Source of the DNA: Loripinus fragilis
Taxonomy: Eukaryota > Mollusca > Bivalvia > Lucinida > Lucinidae
Assembly (NCBI GenBank): GCA_964019695.1
Contig: OZ026527.1
Coordinates: 73,991,471 to 74,055,470, forward strand
DNA length: 64,000 nucleotides
Direction of reading: 5' to 3'
Positions 33,238-44,192 of the stretch are shown here, piece by piece. Position numbers and translations under genes: made by a program. The first letter of the stretch is position 1; every line of letters begins with the position of its first letter. The notes beneath the pieces are model-generated. The model did no database searches. It was not told the origin of the DNA and worked only from the letters and a program-made list of their open reading frames with translations.

Positions 33238-33550
33238 ATATGACGTCGCGTCTGGGAGTGAACAAACGCCATGCATTAAAATCATAAAAATCGATAAACC
33301 ACTAGTTGTTTGTATGTTTCAATATAACAACATTGAGTACATGATGACATCATATTAATTTTTTACACCAGAAATGAGATTTCAAAGTAATATTAATGTC
33401 AAATATAACATTCGAGCTCATGGTTTATTGAATTTATTAAGCAAGTTGAGAAAAAGCGATCAAATGTTCCGCAAACCGCTCATTTTATCATTTTTTTCTC
33501 AACTCGTTTAATAAATTCAATAGAACATGATCACTCATGTTAGATTCTTA
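33238..33550 (+). mobile_element. family L element in duplication unit 1
   Basis: Start ATGACGTCGCGTCTGGGAGT, hairpin around AAATGTTCCGCAAACCGCTC, end AATTCAATAGAACATGATCA. Confidence 0.65.
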
Positions 33551-33760
33551 ATGTTGTGTAAGTTAAGCTTTATATATGTACCAATTCCTTGTGTTGCTAG
33601 TTAACTAACCTGACTGAAATAATAAATTTTAATTTGAATAATTTGTTATTCTGGGAGAAGCGCTAAAATCACATTGGATATACATTATCAAATATGAAAC
33701 CTCTGATGCGATTTACTATAACAGAAAAGAAAACCACTAAATTAATTTGGAACGAAGCTT

Positions 33761-33762
<2 letters not shown>

Positions 33763-33837
<75 letters not shown>
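33763..33837 (+). repeat. (AAT)n microsatellite
   Basis: About 25 uninterrupted AAT/TAA units. Unit 2 has only about five at 35315-35330, so the tract expanded or shrank after the duplication. Frames of poly-N, poly-Y or poly-I across it are artefacts. Confidence 0.9.
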
Positions 33838-33839
<2 letters not shown>

Positions 33840-34637
33840 TGAATTCCTGCAAGCACTGTTGAAATGTACAATAGTTTTGTTGCATTATATATAGAAATGG
33901 AAGAGTCGCATGCAACGGATACCAACACTTGACAACTTCATATGTTGAACTCCCTTGAAAATGACTTAAAAACTTATAAACATTACAAACCTTTAAAAAC
34001 ATATTACCTCTAATTTAAATAAAGCATGTGTTCCTCCTTTCTTTACCATAGGAAATAGATATATATATCTGTATTACAAGCACCCTTAGAAATAGTTGCA
34101 GTAACCTTAATGATGACCTTTTTAGAAACTATATCCGTGATAATCCTTTATGTGATTTGTGTGGCATTGTAGAGGACGCCATTCACTACTTCTTTCATTG
34201 TAGAAAATACACGTGACAAGAAAGAATAGCTCTGTCAATGTTGTTTCTTACTCGTGTTGTTGTAGTAGAAAAACAAACAAAAACCAACAACAACAAAACA
34301 AAAAATCAAAAATCCACACTTTTCCTTATTTTCCACCAAATGTGTCACTAGGTTATTTTTGAAGGTATTGATAAACATGTAACATGACAACCGATTCCAG
34401 TAAACGTTGTATTTGTATTGCACATAATCAATGCACGGCTTAAGTATTTATGACAGTTTTTTTGGTTTACCTAAGAAGTCATCATACACACTGAATATAT
34501 TGCTTATCACAAAAAAGCAAATAGTTTTAGTATTAGAAGGGGTAAAGTAATTAAGAGTTGGTGTCAGTATGGTTATCATTATCGACACCACATTTTTATT
34601 TGTTATCAATATCGACATCGCATTTTTATTTGTTATC

Positions 34638-34930
34638 ATATGACGTCACGTCTGGGAGTGAATAAATGCCATGCATTTTGTCAACATTATGAACTGACGG
34701 CCATAACAACATTGATTACATAATGACAACATCTTAATTTTTTACACCAGAAATAAGATTTCAAAGTAATATTAATGTCAAATATAACATTCGAGCTCTT
34801 GGTTTATTGAATTTATTAAGCAAGTCGAGGAAAAGCGATCAAATGTTCGGCAAGCCTTGCATTTTATCGTATTTCCTCAACTCGTTTAATAAATTCAATA
34901 AAATATGATCACTCATTTAAGATTCTCAAT
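34638..34930 (+). mobile_element. family L element in duplication unit 2
   Basis: Start ATGACGTCACGTCTGGGAGT, including a full palindromic CRE core TGACGTCA; hairpin around AAATGTTCGGCAAGCCTTGC. Confidence 0.65.
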
Positions 34931-35070
34931 GTTGTGTAAGTTAAGCGTTATATATGTACCAATTCCTCGTGAAGCTAGTTAACTAACCTGGGTGAATTAA
35001 TTAATTTGAATTCGAATAATTTGTTATTCTGGGAGAGGCTCTAAAATCACATCGCATATATATTAACAAA

Positions 35071-35305
35071 TAATTGAGTCGTGATATATGATTTCCAACA
35101 ATGTGGTATTCTGACAACTGCAGACTCTGAAGAACCTGTGCAGCCTCATTTTAAGCTTAGAAACTTCTAATCATGAGTGATAGGGAGCTTAACACTCATA
35201 TAAAATATTCAAGCGATTAGCAACGGCTCTGATCAGACTGCGCGTATGCGCCTGAGCCTTTGCTGGTCGCACATACCACATTGTTGGAAATCTCATGTCG
35301 TGGAA
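35071..35305. mobile_element. MITE family 1, partly decayed
   Basis: Ends TTGAGTCGTGATATATGATT and GGAAATCTCATGTCGTGGAA; the centre has lost part of the hairpin (CTGCGCGTATGCGCCTGAGC). Absent from duplication unit 1, so inserted later. Confidence 0.75.
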
Positions 35306-35550
35306 TAATTATAATAATAATAATAATATAGATGAATTCTTGCAAGCACTGTTGAAATGTACAATAGTTTTGTTGCATTTTACTATAGAAATGGAAGAGT
35401 CGCATGCAACAGATACAAACACTTGACAACTTCATATGTTGAACTCCCTTGAAATGACTTAAAAAACTTATGAAAACCTTTAAAAAAATATTACCTCTTA
35501 TTTAAATAAAGCATGTGTTCCTCCTTACTACCATAAAAATAGATACATAT

Positions 35551-35791
35551 GAGCCGTGACATGTGATTTCCAACAATGTGGTATTTTGACAAGTGTAGAC
35601 TCAGAAGAGCCTGTGCAGCCTCCTGTTAAGCTTAAAAACTCCAAATACTGTTCGGTCAGTAGCTTAACATTCATAAAATATTCAAGCGACTAGCAAAGGC
35701 TCTGATCAGTCTGCGCGTATGCGCAGGCTGGTCTGAGCATTTGCTGGTCGCACATACCACATTGTTGGAAATCTCATGTCGCGGCTCAATT
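35551..35791. mobile_element. MITE family 1, reference copy
   Basis: The 240-bp element has inverted ends of about 35 bp (TGAGCCGTGACATGTGATTT and ...GAAATCTCATGTCGCGGCTCA) and the centre CTGCGCGTATGCGCAGGCTG. Duplication unit 1 has the empty site, GATATATATATCTG, where this copy sits, which fixes both ends. Confidence 0.85.
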
Positions 35792-35794
35792 ATC

Positions 35795-36420
35795 TGTATT
35801 ACAAGCACACTTAGAAATAGGTGCAGTAACCCAAATAATGACCTTTTTAGAAATTACATCCGTGGTAATCCTTTATGTGATTTGTGTGGCATGGTAGAGG
35901 ACGCCATCCACTACTTCTTTCATTGTAGAAAATTCACAATCGAAAGGCAGATTTTCAGTGATACGGTTAGAATTTTTCAGCCACTGAGCATTTTTTTTGA
36001 TTGATAACTGGACTATCAAAAACAATAATGTCATGTTCAGGGCTGTCTACAGATATAAACCCGCTACAAAACGTTTTAATAACATTTTTACTCTTTGTTT
36101 GAAGCTCATCTTGAAACACATCTTTATATGAAAGCACCAATACTCGATAACCAAATTAGATATTTTATTCTAAAACTGAAGGGGTTCCTAGTAGTAGTCT
36201 TATATTCTTTTTTTTCTATTTATTCCTTTATATTTTTCATTTACATATTTATTTACTTTAGTACTGTTTTTTAATTGTCGTTTACATATTCATATACTTA
36301 TTTATTTATTACACTGGTGTTCATTTTTTCTATCTATATATGGATTTTTTTCTCTATTTTTCATTTATTTATTTAACTAATTCATTTACTATTCAGCATT
36401 TATACATCGACACTATTAGG
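35795..36420 (+). pseudogene. LINE ORF2 C-terminus and 3' UTR relic
   Basis: The frame gives STLRNRCSNPNNDLFRNYI, then a zinc-ribbon-like C-x2-C-x7-H-x4-C block (CDLCGMVEDAIHYFFHC), then SDTVRIFQPLS, a stop, and VMFRAVYRYKPATKRFNN. The order agrees with the LINE at 24796-27690. The AT-rich 3' UTR continues to about 36420. Confidence 0.75.
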
Positions 36421-36639
36421 CAAAGAGTTAGAAATGATATCATTACGCAAAACGTACGCAGTTTCAAGATTATCATTTATTGCTTTCTTAAGACCAAACG
36501 AAATTGAAGCTAGAAGAGACGCAGTGGTTTTCAGTGAATGAAAAGTATATTTTATTGTTCCCTCTTTAAGGTTTGATTAGCTTTTAAATTGCACGACCCT
36601 TCGGTCTGCACAATAATCACTTTGTGAGCGTCCGTTCGT

Positions 36640-36870
36640 TACCAATCAAGTCAGCGAAAATGTTCATAAATCTTGAACCACATGGTATATTTTTTATCAC
36701 ATTCTGCATACATATGCATATCAACATTCCCTAACCACTGGATTGCGAAACCACCCTTTTTTTGATACACGTTGGTTTGCTGAGACATTGTCCATCCTGT
36801 TGTAGTCAGTTAGTGAAAATCCTCATAACTCTAGTCACCGTTTTGCATACCTAGTGTGTCTCCATAATGT
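36640..36870 (+). repeat. dispersed repeat family K
   Basis: GTCCGTTCGTTACC, CTTGAACCACATGGTATATT and GCATATCAACATTCCCTAACC match 56900-57180 (GTCCGTCCGCTACC, CTTGAACCAGATAGAATATT, GCATGTCAACATTGTCTAACC). Function and class are unknown. Confidence 0.6.
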
Positions 36871-36943
36871 TAAAATGTTTTAGAACCCGATTTCGCACGG
36901 AACCTATTTCAGAACAGCTATTTTGAAACACTCAGTTCGGTTA

Positions 36944-38268
36944 CGAAGGCTGTTCAAATATGAATGCAAGTAGCTTCATAACTTTCTTCACATATATGCT
37001 ACGAAAAAATGGCATACCTTTCTGGAAAGAACTATTTGTCGCCTTTAAAATGGCACCAAACATAAAGAAACACACACTATATTTCTCGAGTTACAGACCC
37101 TTATATAAAGGCCATTCCTGTATACTGTCGTTTTTCTGAAGCAAATTGCAATACACGTTTTGGTACATGTGCGGATATAGTGTCATATGTTTGTAAGTTT
37201 TAGACAAAATGGCACCAAAATTTAGATGCAAGTTTAAGTAACAATCCAAAAGTTGCTTGCAGGAAAAAGTTTATATAATCCTGTTTCAATCTCGAGAAAA
37301 CAGGCACGTTTGTGACGTCATTAATTTTATGATAAACGTCGTTTTGAGTTATCTACTGGTGATGTTATAAGGAACATCGCAGTGTCGTTTTCTTTGCGTT
37401 TTGCTGAAAACATGCTAAATATGTCATAAGGGAGTTTTCAAAACGCGCCGTCCTCTATTTACAGAGTTATCACATTTTATATCATTTTCCAAGCACTTTT
37501 CTGCTTCTTAATGACTTGTTTACATTAATTAAAATATGTTCAATTTGTCTAGTCCTCAAGACCAGGTGAGTAATTTTATTGTAAATAATGCCTATAGTGG
37601 TCAAACTTAAAGTTTACGTTCAAATTTAGAATAAAGCCGCAATGTTATGACAAAAAATTAAGTATAATTTCTATAACCCCTTCAATTAAGGCATTTTTGA
37701 ATAAGTAAAAATGCTTTGCAGCGTTTAAAAATTACCCACTATCCATCAATAATTTGTACCAACAACTCAGTATGAGCGATCAACATATTGTCTTTGAGTT
37801 AAAACTAGTTTAAATGTTGCTTCGTGCATTTTGTTAGAGATAAGTTTAACTGAAAACTGAAAGGTTGTGTTTTGTTTACCATTTATTTCCAAACATAAGG
37901 AGACTTAAGTGAAAACGATTCGTTGTAATTTAACAAAAACATGTCCGATTTTCGCAAGTTTCACAGAATCATTATATAAGAATGTGGGGATACTTCCTTA
38001 AAAATTTCAAGAAATTTCACTTGTTTATCGAAGAATTATACGCTCGTCTATATCACTGGTATATGTTCGAAGCATTGAGTTTGTTAGTATACTAACGTGA
38101 CCCTCATTCAAAGGGCTATAGCTCAATAAATATATTGTATTTTTCTTTAGGTTTGGTGCCAGTTTAAAGGTGACATATAGTCCTTTATAGAAACGGTTAC
38201 CATTTTGTCGTAGCATAAATGTGAAGAAAGTTATGAAGCTACTTGCATTCATATTTGAACAGCCCTCG
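36944..38268. mobile_element. mariner-type element with long inverted repeats
   Basis: Ends CGAAGGCTGTTCAAATATGA and, in reverse complement, CGAGGGCTGTTCAAATATGA are flanked by TA on both sides (36942-36943, 38269-38270). The arms stay similar for about 150 bp. No transposase is visible in the 1.3 kb. Non-autonomous member of the Tc1-mariner superfamily. Confidence 0.8.
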
Positions 38269-38472
38269 TATTACTTGACTTTTCGCTTACTGTAAAGGCG
38301 GCAACTTTAATATTCATATCTGGGCGCGGTTCGGCTATTTCAACTGCTAAGGAAGGGAAATCAGGTTTTATTTATAATTTGGTAAATAGTTAATAAGCTA
38401 CTTGTGCCGAGCAAACGTGCGTGCATTTTATGAAAATCCTAACCGTATACATACTGAACTCATATTTATTAA

Positions 38473-38666
38473 CCCTTAAAGCGCATAATCACAAAACGTA
38501 TGATTTTGTCGTCCACTAAAATATTTGAAGCCTCATAGACAAACAGTGTGGACCCAGATCAGACTGCTCCTGTAGGAGCAGTCTGATCCGGGTCCACAAT
38601 GGTTGCCTCTTTGCCTATGTTACATAGACATTTTCAGATGCAGTTATTTTGCTGGCGTTTTAACGA
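38473..38666. mobile_element. piggyBac-like MITE
   Basis: CCCTTAAAGCGC start after TTAA (38469-38472); right end GGCGTTTTAACGA followed by TTAA. The centre holds the near-perfect hairpin GCTCCTGTAGGAGC between GTGGACCCAGATCAGACT and its complement. Confidence 0.75.
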
Positions 38667-38987
38667 TTAAATAATGTGTTTTGCGTCTATACTGAGATAA
38701 TGGTAAGTTGAAACAGTTACTTTTGAATAAAACCACGCCTCATTTTCAGCTTTACCTATGCCTAAGATTGACCAGTCCTAATTACGCATTCATGAGGCGC
38801 CGCCTTTACAGTAAGGGAAAAGTAAAAGAATACCCAAGCATTGTTTTCGATTTAAATACCTAGAGTTTCATTCTAATTAGCAGACATTCAACGTGGTCGT
38901 GCATAATACTCTCAGTTGATTTACATCACGTATACAACCGGAATAAATCGCTTCCCTTAGAAAGGCAAACGCATGGATACCTGGTCC

Positions 38988-39234
38988 CAAGGTCATAAAA
39001 CTTTTTTCGTGCTCAACTCAGCTGAGCATGAAATTTCAACTGCTCATAGAAAGTAAAATACTGAAAATTAAGGATTTTTTTCCTGTTAAAACACTCAGAT
39101 GTTGTATTTATCTTGCTAATAAATGTTTAAATGCAAACAATTGTTGGCATTTTAACATTTTATGAGCAGGATAAATTTCGTGGTCAGTTGAGTTGAGCAT
39201 GAAAAAAAGTTTTATAACCTCGGGGCATGTCCTA
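38988..39234. mobile_element. MITE family J
   Basis: Inverted ends AAGGTCATAAAACTTTTTTC and AAAAAGTTTTATAACCTCGG, with GCTCAACTCAGCTGAGCATG just inside. Confidence 0.75.
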
Positions 39235-39501
39235 GGTAAAAGTGTAAAACAATATATTGAAAAGCTTTAAATCCCGCATAAAAAGCGATTTTTTGGCAAT
39301 ATAAATATAAAAAAAAATGCCCAATCGCTTGTATACTTTTTATGGCTAGGTTAATTTTCTATGCCATTCTAAAGTGACAACCTGACGCCTTTTAGAATAA
39401 GCTGACACCGTGTTAGAAAAATAAACAGCTTAAATCACAGGCCTAGTTTGCTGTTTCGCTTACGTGAAATGTATAAATATGAAACTTATGCAAAATAACA
39501 C

Positions 39502-39730
39502 AGGCTATAAAACTTTTCTCATGGTCAACTCAACTTAGCATGAAATTTCAACTACTCATAAAACTAAAATGCAAAAAACTGATTTTTCTTCCTTAGAAAC
39601 TCTCATGTGATCGTGTTTATAAATGTTAAAATGCTTACAATTATTAGCATTTTGCTATTTTTGAGCAGAATAAATGTCATGCTTAGCTACGTTGAGCTTG
39701 AAAAAACAATTTTATAAACTTGTGGCCAGG
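39502..39730. mobile_element. MITE family J, diverged copy
   Basis: TATAAAACTTTTCTCATGGT and CAATTTTATAAACTTGTGGC are the inverted ends; the palindromic CTCAACTTAGCATG is partly decayed. Confidence 0.65.
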
Positions 39731-39925
39731 CTACATATTCTGTACATGTCAGGCGGTTGTAAATTTTTAAAAATGTACAATACGAATCTTTCGTTTCTCA
39801 TTTATAAAATTGTTTTACGAAAACATAGAGAATATCTGAAAAATAATGTTGAAGAGATCCTAACCGCGGACCACATTTCTCGCCGCAAAAATTCAGTTGT
39901 GTTTTTTGCATAATATAACATTTAA

Positions 39926-40124
39926 CTCTTTGCATACTAGGTGATTTTACCTGCTTTTTGTGGTTTTGTGATTTCTTTTCTCCAAAATCAATCTTTTTTT
40001 CTAAAATTTATTTCTGGAATACCATCACTGTATCAAACAGATTAGAATCAGACAAAACGTCGGGCCTGATCTGGGTCCAAACTGTTTGCAAAGTTTATAA
40101 GACAACGACACTAGTCAGCAATAG
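39926..40124. mobile_element. TTAA-flanked MITE (CTCTTTGCCTACTAG family)
   Basis: CTCTTTGCATACTAG after TTAA (39922-39925) and CTAGTCAGCAATAG before TTAA (40125-40128). The inner CCTGATCTGGGTCCAAACTG is shared with 41351-41553 and 58736-58910. Confidence 0.65.
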
Positions 40125-40259
40125 TTAACTAGTATCCATAGTACTTGCTAAAAAAAGAGAGAGCATCTTTGCTTTAAATGCATGCTGTGATAGGCCAGTT
40201 TTGCCGCCAGAAAGTTTTGTTTTTTAGGGGAAAGAGAATCCTGATACCATTAAAAGCGG

Positions 40260-40450
40260 ACCATTTTCGGCACGCCAGCGAAATCCCATTTAAATTGCGT
40301 CTCGTCGGCGTGCCGATGATGGCCCACTATTGAATGCTGACTTTTTTGAGAATTTCAGAGGATCCGGACCAGTATTGCTAAGAAACCCTATATTTTTGTG
40401 ATTTTTCAGGGGGGAGGGTCCGGACCCCCTCCCCTTTAGATCCGCGCATG
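40260..40450 (+). mobile_element. relative of the element at 5432-5600
   Basis: GATGATGGCCC, GGACCAGTATTGCTAAGAAA and TTTTGTGATTTTTCAGG match the minus strand of 5432-5600, followed by CTTTAGATCCGCGCATGGC. Class unknown. Confidence 0.55.
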
Positions 40451-41156
40451 GCAATCCCAGACAATGTAGCAAGAAATATAAAACACATAAAACATTTGCA
40501 AAAATGCTCAGGAATCACATTTATTTTGCATTTAACGCGGTTACACACGTTATCATGTAAAATGTAATACCTATGACACGATGTGGAGGCTACGTACATG
40601 TGTATGTGGTTTGCTAACAACACCAGTGAATCCCGGGAAATTGCTATACAGACAGATAAAAAAGGCAAGAAATATAGAAACCAAAAGTCACATCGCACCA
40701 AGGAAAGCAAGTTGTTCTTCATAATGCAAACAGTGTACAACAAAGGGAATTATCTTTACCAGCGGCCCACTTGGATTTATGAATTCACTGTACCTGTTAC
40801 TTTGTATGATGCGTAGGGCCATTCACTTCAATTCTATCCAAAAAATTGAGAAAATAACAAGCCAAAACGAAAAAAATATGTTTTTACAAAATTGAATCGT
40901 AGAAAAAAACATGTTTTTCCGGATTCAGTTTTAATAAAAAAAACTTTTTCTTATGCTCGATTTAAACATTTTTACTATCCTTAAATCGCAGGGGTTTCGT
41001 TGTTTCAAAACACGCATTACGCTTCGATAGGGCTAAACACTAAAAGCATAACTCCATAACCCTGTGCTACATGTACCAGCGATAATCGACGATTCCAATT
41101 CACTTATGTCAAATAGGATCGACAAATTTGACTCCAAACCAATGGGTAACGCTTAC
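40451..41156. other. probable first intron of the minus-strand gene
   Basis: It lies directly downstream of the exon at 41157-41244 on the minus strand and begins with GTAAGC. A 121-codon open frame on the minus strand (40378-40743) runs into the repeat and shows no recognised domain. I could not find exon 2. Confidence 0.35.
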
Positions 41157-41244
41157 CTTTTACTTCAATGTCGTCTGCTTCTATATCGTCTGCTTCTGTC
41201 TCCTCAAGGTCCGCAATCTCCTCTTCGGGCTCCATGGATGCCAT
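41157..41244 (-). CDS. first coding exon of an unidentified gene (partial)
   Basis: Minus strand. An ATG at 41244 in good Kozak context (GCAATGG), the first ATG after an in-frame TAG at 41271-41269, opens 29 codons that end in AAAG|GTAAGC, a near-ideal splice donor; the exon ends in phase 1. The peptide starts MASMEPEEEIADLEE and continues acidic, with two EADD repeats (residues 17-20 and 22-25). Codon use is balanced and the exon is richer in G+C than the DNA around it. An acidic N-terminus of this type is often a disordered tail of a nuclear or cytosolic protein, but I cannot identify the gene. Later exons would lie at lower coordinates, possibly outside the window. Seen: start, frame, donor. 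Inferred: that the exon is expressed. Confidence 0.6.
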
Positions 41245-41350
41245 TGCTAATGCGCGTGCGAGTGTTTCCTAGTCTAAGTCAGAACTGTCGTTTAGGAATC
41301 GCGAAACTTTCTTTTAATGTATGCAAGCTGAAGGTTTCACCTAGGTTTAA

Positions 41351-41553
41351 CTCTCTGCTTACTAGTGTCGTCTGCTGATTATGTTTGCAAACAGATTGGA
41401 ACCTGATCAGGTCCGACGAAACGCCGGACTTGATCTGGATCCAAACTGTTTGATACTCTAATGGTAGCACTGAACGAAGTTTTTGAAAAAGCTGATTTTG
41501 AAAAAAATCAGCAGACGACAATAAGCATGAAAAAGTAACCAGTAGGCAAAGAG
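41351..41553. mobile_element. TTAA-flanked MITE upstream of the exon
   Basis: CTCTCTGCTTACTAGTGTCG and ...AACCAGTAGGCAAAGAG are inverted ends with TTAA at both sides (41347-41350, 41554-41557). The inner hairpin pairs CAGATTGGAACCTGATCAGG with CTTGATCTGGATCCAAACTG. It lies about 105 bp upstream of the start codon of the 41.2 kb exon, so it sits in the promoter or 5' UTR region. Confidence 0.8.
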
Positions 41554-41599
41554 TTAAACGAATACTATTGGTGTTGACAAAGACTAAAGTAAGATTAAA

Positions 41600-42055
41600 A
41601 TTATCCAATAGTTTGTTTTATATTTGCGTATGAAGACGTGTCGAAAGGAAATGACAGTGTTCAACGCTGTACAGAGAAGGTCCTGGGCGGGACTGCGCTG
41701 CTTTGCGCAGTCCGCCCAGGACCTCCTCTGCTCGCGATCACGAATCAGAGCATTGACAGCGATCGAAACGAACGCTGCCATTGTTTTGCTATTCACGCGC
41801 ACAGATGTGCGCATGTCACAGCCATCTCCGTTCGTTAGAGTCGTCCGGTACTTTTTGACTAGTTTACGGTCCAGTAAATTACGACTCTGCCACCCTGTAA
41901 CTCCGCCTCACGACAAAATGAAAGAATCCGTAGAATCGAGCGCAGCTAATATATATAAGAACTGCAGTATTCCATTATTTTTTTCAGTGACGTACGTATT
42001 GACAGATGCCGCTCTTGGCTGACATACTTTTACACGCTTTCATTTCGTTTCGCTG
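41600..42055. promoter_or_regulatory. CpG-rich stretch, possible promoter of the minus-strand gene
   Basis: Compared with its AT-rich surroundings this stretch is rich in CG (for example CACGCGCACAGATGTGCGCATG and GTTCGTTAGAGTCGTCCGG) and holds a TATATATAAG word at about 41949 on the plus strand. It lies upstream of the exon at 41157-41244. Promoter function is inferred from composition and position only. Confidence 0.3.
41678..41724. repeat. strong GC-rich hairpin
   Basis: AGGTCCTGGGCGGGACTGCG pairs with CGCAGTCCGCCCAGGACCT, with one bulged base, around a short TGCTTT-containing loop. Likely the core of a MITE family 1-like element rather than a terminator. Confidence 0.75.
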
Positions 42056-42409
42056 TAAAAATGTATTCCACACGTGCTTTATTGAAGAAAAACACACTGC
42101 TATGACGTCATTGCCTCTCGAAAGCATCAATGAAAGCTAGCGCTCTCCTTCAAGCTCGGATCGTATTTATCGATACCGATTTTACCGTATGCACTATAAG
42201 TAATCAGAAATTATTGCGCAATGTAGCGTTACCTGATATACATGTAGCACTATTCTCTAAGGCGAACATGATGCAGCTTAGCTTTGTAAAAGCTCAGAGC
42301 ACGTTTAGTTTTAAAAGAAAAAAAGTTAAACTGGTTATTTGAAAATGCTCATCTGTGACAAATAGCGTTCTTAGTAATAGGTAAACCCCCCCCCCAAAAA
42401 AAAACAACA
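42056..42409. other. unassigned stretch
   Basis: No gene or repeat recognised; a C-run (42386-42395) precedes the microsatellite. Confidence 0.4.
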
Positions 42410-42607
<198 letters not shown>

Positions 42608-42891
42608 AGCAACAAAAAGACAACAACAACACCAATGTTTTGTTGCTATTTGGATACAAAATAATTAATTTAACCCTACTGGAACGATCGTTGGCTTCAA
42701 TGCTGATTGACGTTTTAACCCAATCAGTCCGAATGAAATGCTTCATTCTTTTCAGTTGGACCAGTCCATGTCTGTTTAAAGGGTTATAGGGTGTTTTTTT
42801 TTATCATTTTTATTCAAATTTATAAAGAAAATTTTGTTGACAAACTCACATTTTATTTGCTGTTCTGTGAGAAGCTATATACTGTAAATTT

Positions 42892-43099
42892 GAAAATTTT
42901 CGCGAGTGTTGTATTTTCGCGAAACTTCGCATGTGCGAAGTTTCGTGAAAATACAATCCTCACGAATTGTAGAAATCACTCTGTTGTTTACTTACAATAT
43001 ATGTAAATCACGCCCTTGTCGCGAATTTCAACGTCGAAAATATGTGTTTTAACACTATTCGCGAAAATAAAATTCTCGCGAAAATTTCCGAATTTACAG
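42892..43099. mobile_element. TA-flanked MITE family H
   Basis: Ends CTGTAAATTTGAAAATTTTC and, in reverse complement, CTGTAAATTCGGAAATTTTC, with TA at both sides; inside is TTCGCGAA-type sequence and a palindrome CGAAACTTCGCATGTGCGAAG. Second copy at 54797-54985. Confidence 0.8.
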
Positions 43100-43769
43100 T
43101 ATTCAGGCAGTATAACTACAACTCTTTTATCCATTAAAAATATCTTTTGCTGCATAATTTTCCTCAGACAACTGGCTATTTTCAAACTGAAGGCAAACGT
43201 TATCAGGCTGCTGAATAGCTCAAGTCAACTCTGGGTCCACGTGTGTTCCAATAATGGCTTCCAAAGAACAGTAGCATGTGCCATAGCGGACAACTTTATC
43301 GTTTAAGGTTGTACAAGTGTTAAGTCTTTACCCACTGGTGTCGTCTGCTGATAAGCTTTTGTCAGATGTTTTGTCATGCCTGATCTAGATGGGTCATTAT
43401 CAAAAAATGGAGGAATCTGTGTCCTTGCTGATTTCCTCACATCCTCGACCTCCTCTCTGTTGCTTTTCTGTCAATAGCACTTAATGATCGCATGTGCCAC
43501 AAGAATAAAATACTTTGTCGGGTTCTGGACGGCGCTGTTTGAAAACTAAAGCTGACGTAATTGCACTTTCTGCGAATTTTCCCGTGTCCCAACTTGAGGG
43601 TAGTTGGTAACCGTTGCCGTTAATTGTTACAGAAACAAATATTTAGTTGTTTATTATTTAATGGGTTAATACATCTAGCTGTATATAAGTAGTTTCCATA
43701 AAGTATACCGATAATTATAAACTATTTCAGTGCGATAGCATGTGCTTACGGCTGTCCCTTGAGAACCTG

Positions 43770-44192
43770 TCAGTGCAGTTGCAGTTATAGAAAATGGGGT
43801 TTGGTGGAGCAACCCATTATTCTGAAAGTTTAAAAATGACGATATTTCGTTGACTACGACCCCTGGAGGGGACACATAGGATCACTTTTTGGCTTATTTA
43901 CATCCTACAGATTTTATGTCACACAAGTATGTCAAAAATTGAGTGTCATTCCCACAACTGTCAGTGCAATCACGAATATATTAACACGTTTCGTGACGCT
44001 GGGTACATTTCCACGACTACATTATAATTGGCGTTGAGGGAGAGTTGAAGCAGACATATGATTTGGTTAACTTCGAAGAAATCCTTTCTTTCAAGAATCG
44101 AATAAATGTGTGAATGTCAGTGCAGTCACGGTCAGTGCAATCACGTTCCCTATTGTGACAGCACTGACATGTTGTGTGACGGCACTGACCAT
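43770..44192. repeat. left subterminal repeat cluster (TGTCAGTGCAGTCAC)
   Basis: Six copies: about 43770 (TGTCAGTGCAGTTGC), 43959 (TGTCAGTGCAATCAC), 44116 and 44130 (direct), 44154 and 44175 (inverted, GTGACAGCACTGACA and GTGACGGCACTGACC). They match the cluster at the other end of the element. Confidence 0.8.

Larger units (their letters stand above)
32851..34226 (+). repeat. segmental tandem duplication, unit 1
   Basis: It matches unit 2 (34230-35960) in order: TGTTGTTTCTTACTCGTGTT, TTATTTTTGAAGGTATTGA, TTAGTATTAGAAGGGGTAAA, a family L copy (33238-33550), GCAAGCACTGTTGAAATGTA, and a LINE C-terminal scrap (34068-34226). Unit 1 breaks off inside the LINE frame, where unit 2 starts. Confidence 0.8.
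34230..35960 (+). repeat. segmental tandem duplication, unit 2
   Basis: Second copy of 32851-34226, longer because two MITE family 1 insertions (35071-35305 and 35551-35791) lie in it. After the second insertion the sequence rejoins unit 1 at CTGTATTACAAGCAC and continues beyond the unit 1 break. Confidence 0.8.

Noticed and set aside
33694..34002. Poly-N, poly-Y and poly-I frames
   Set aside because: They are translations of the AAT microsatellite.
40378..40743. 121-codon minus-strand frame as exon 2 of the 41.2 kb gene
   Set aside because: No fitting acceptor was found, it runs into a repeat that recurs at 5432-5600, and it has no recognised domain.
41678..41724. Rho-independent terminator
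   Set aside because: No T-run follows and the setting is eukaryotic.
41584..41814. Minus-strand frame MRTSVRVNSKTMAAF as the gene start
   Set aside because: It reads through the GC-rich hairpin and has no donor comparable with the exon at 41157-41244.
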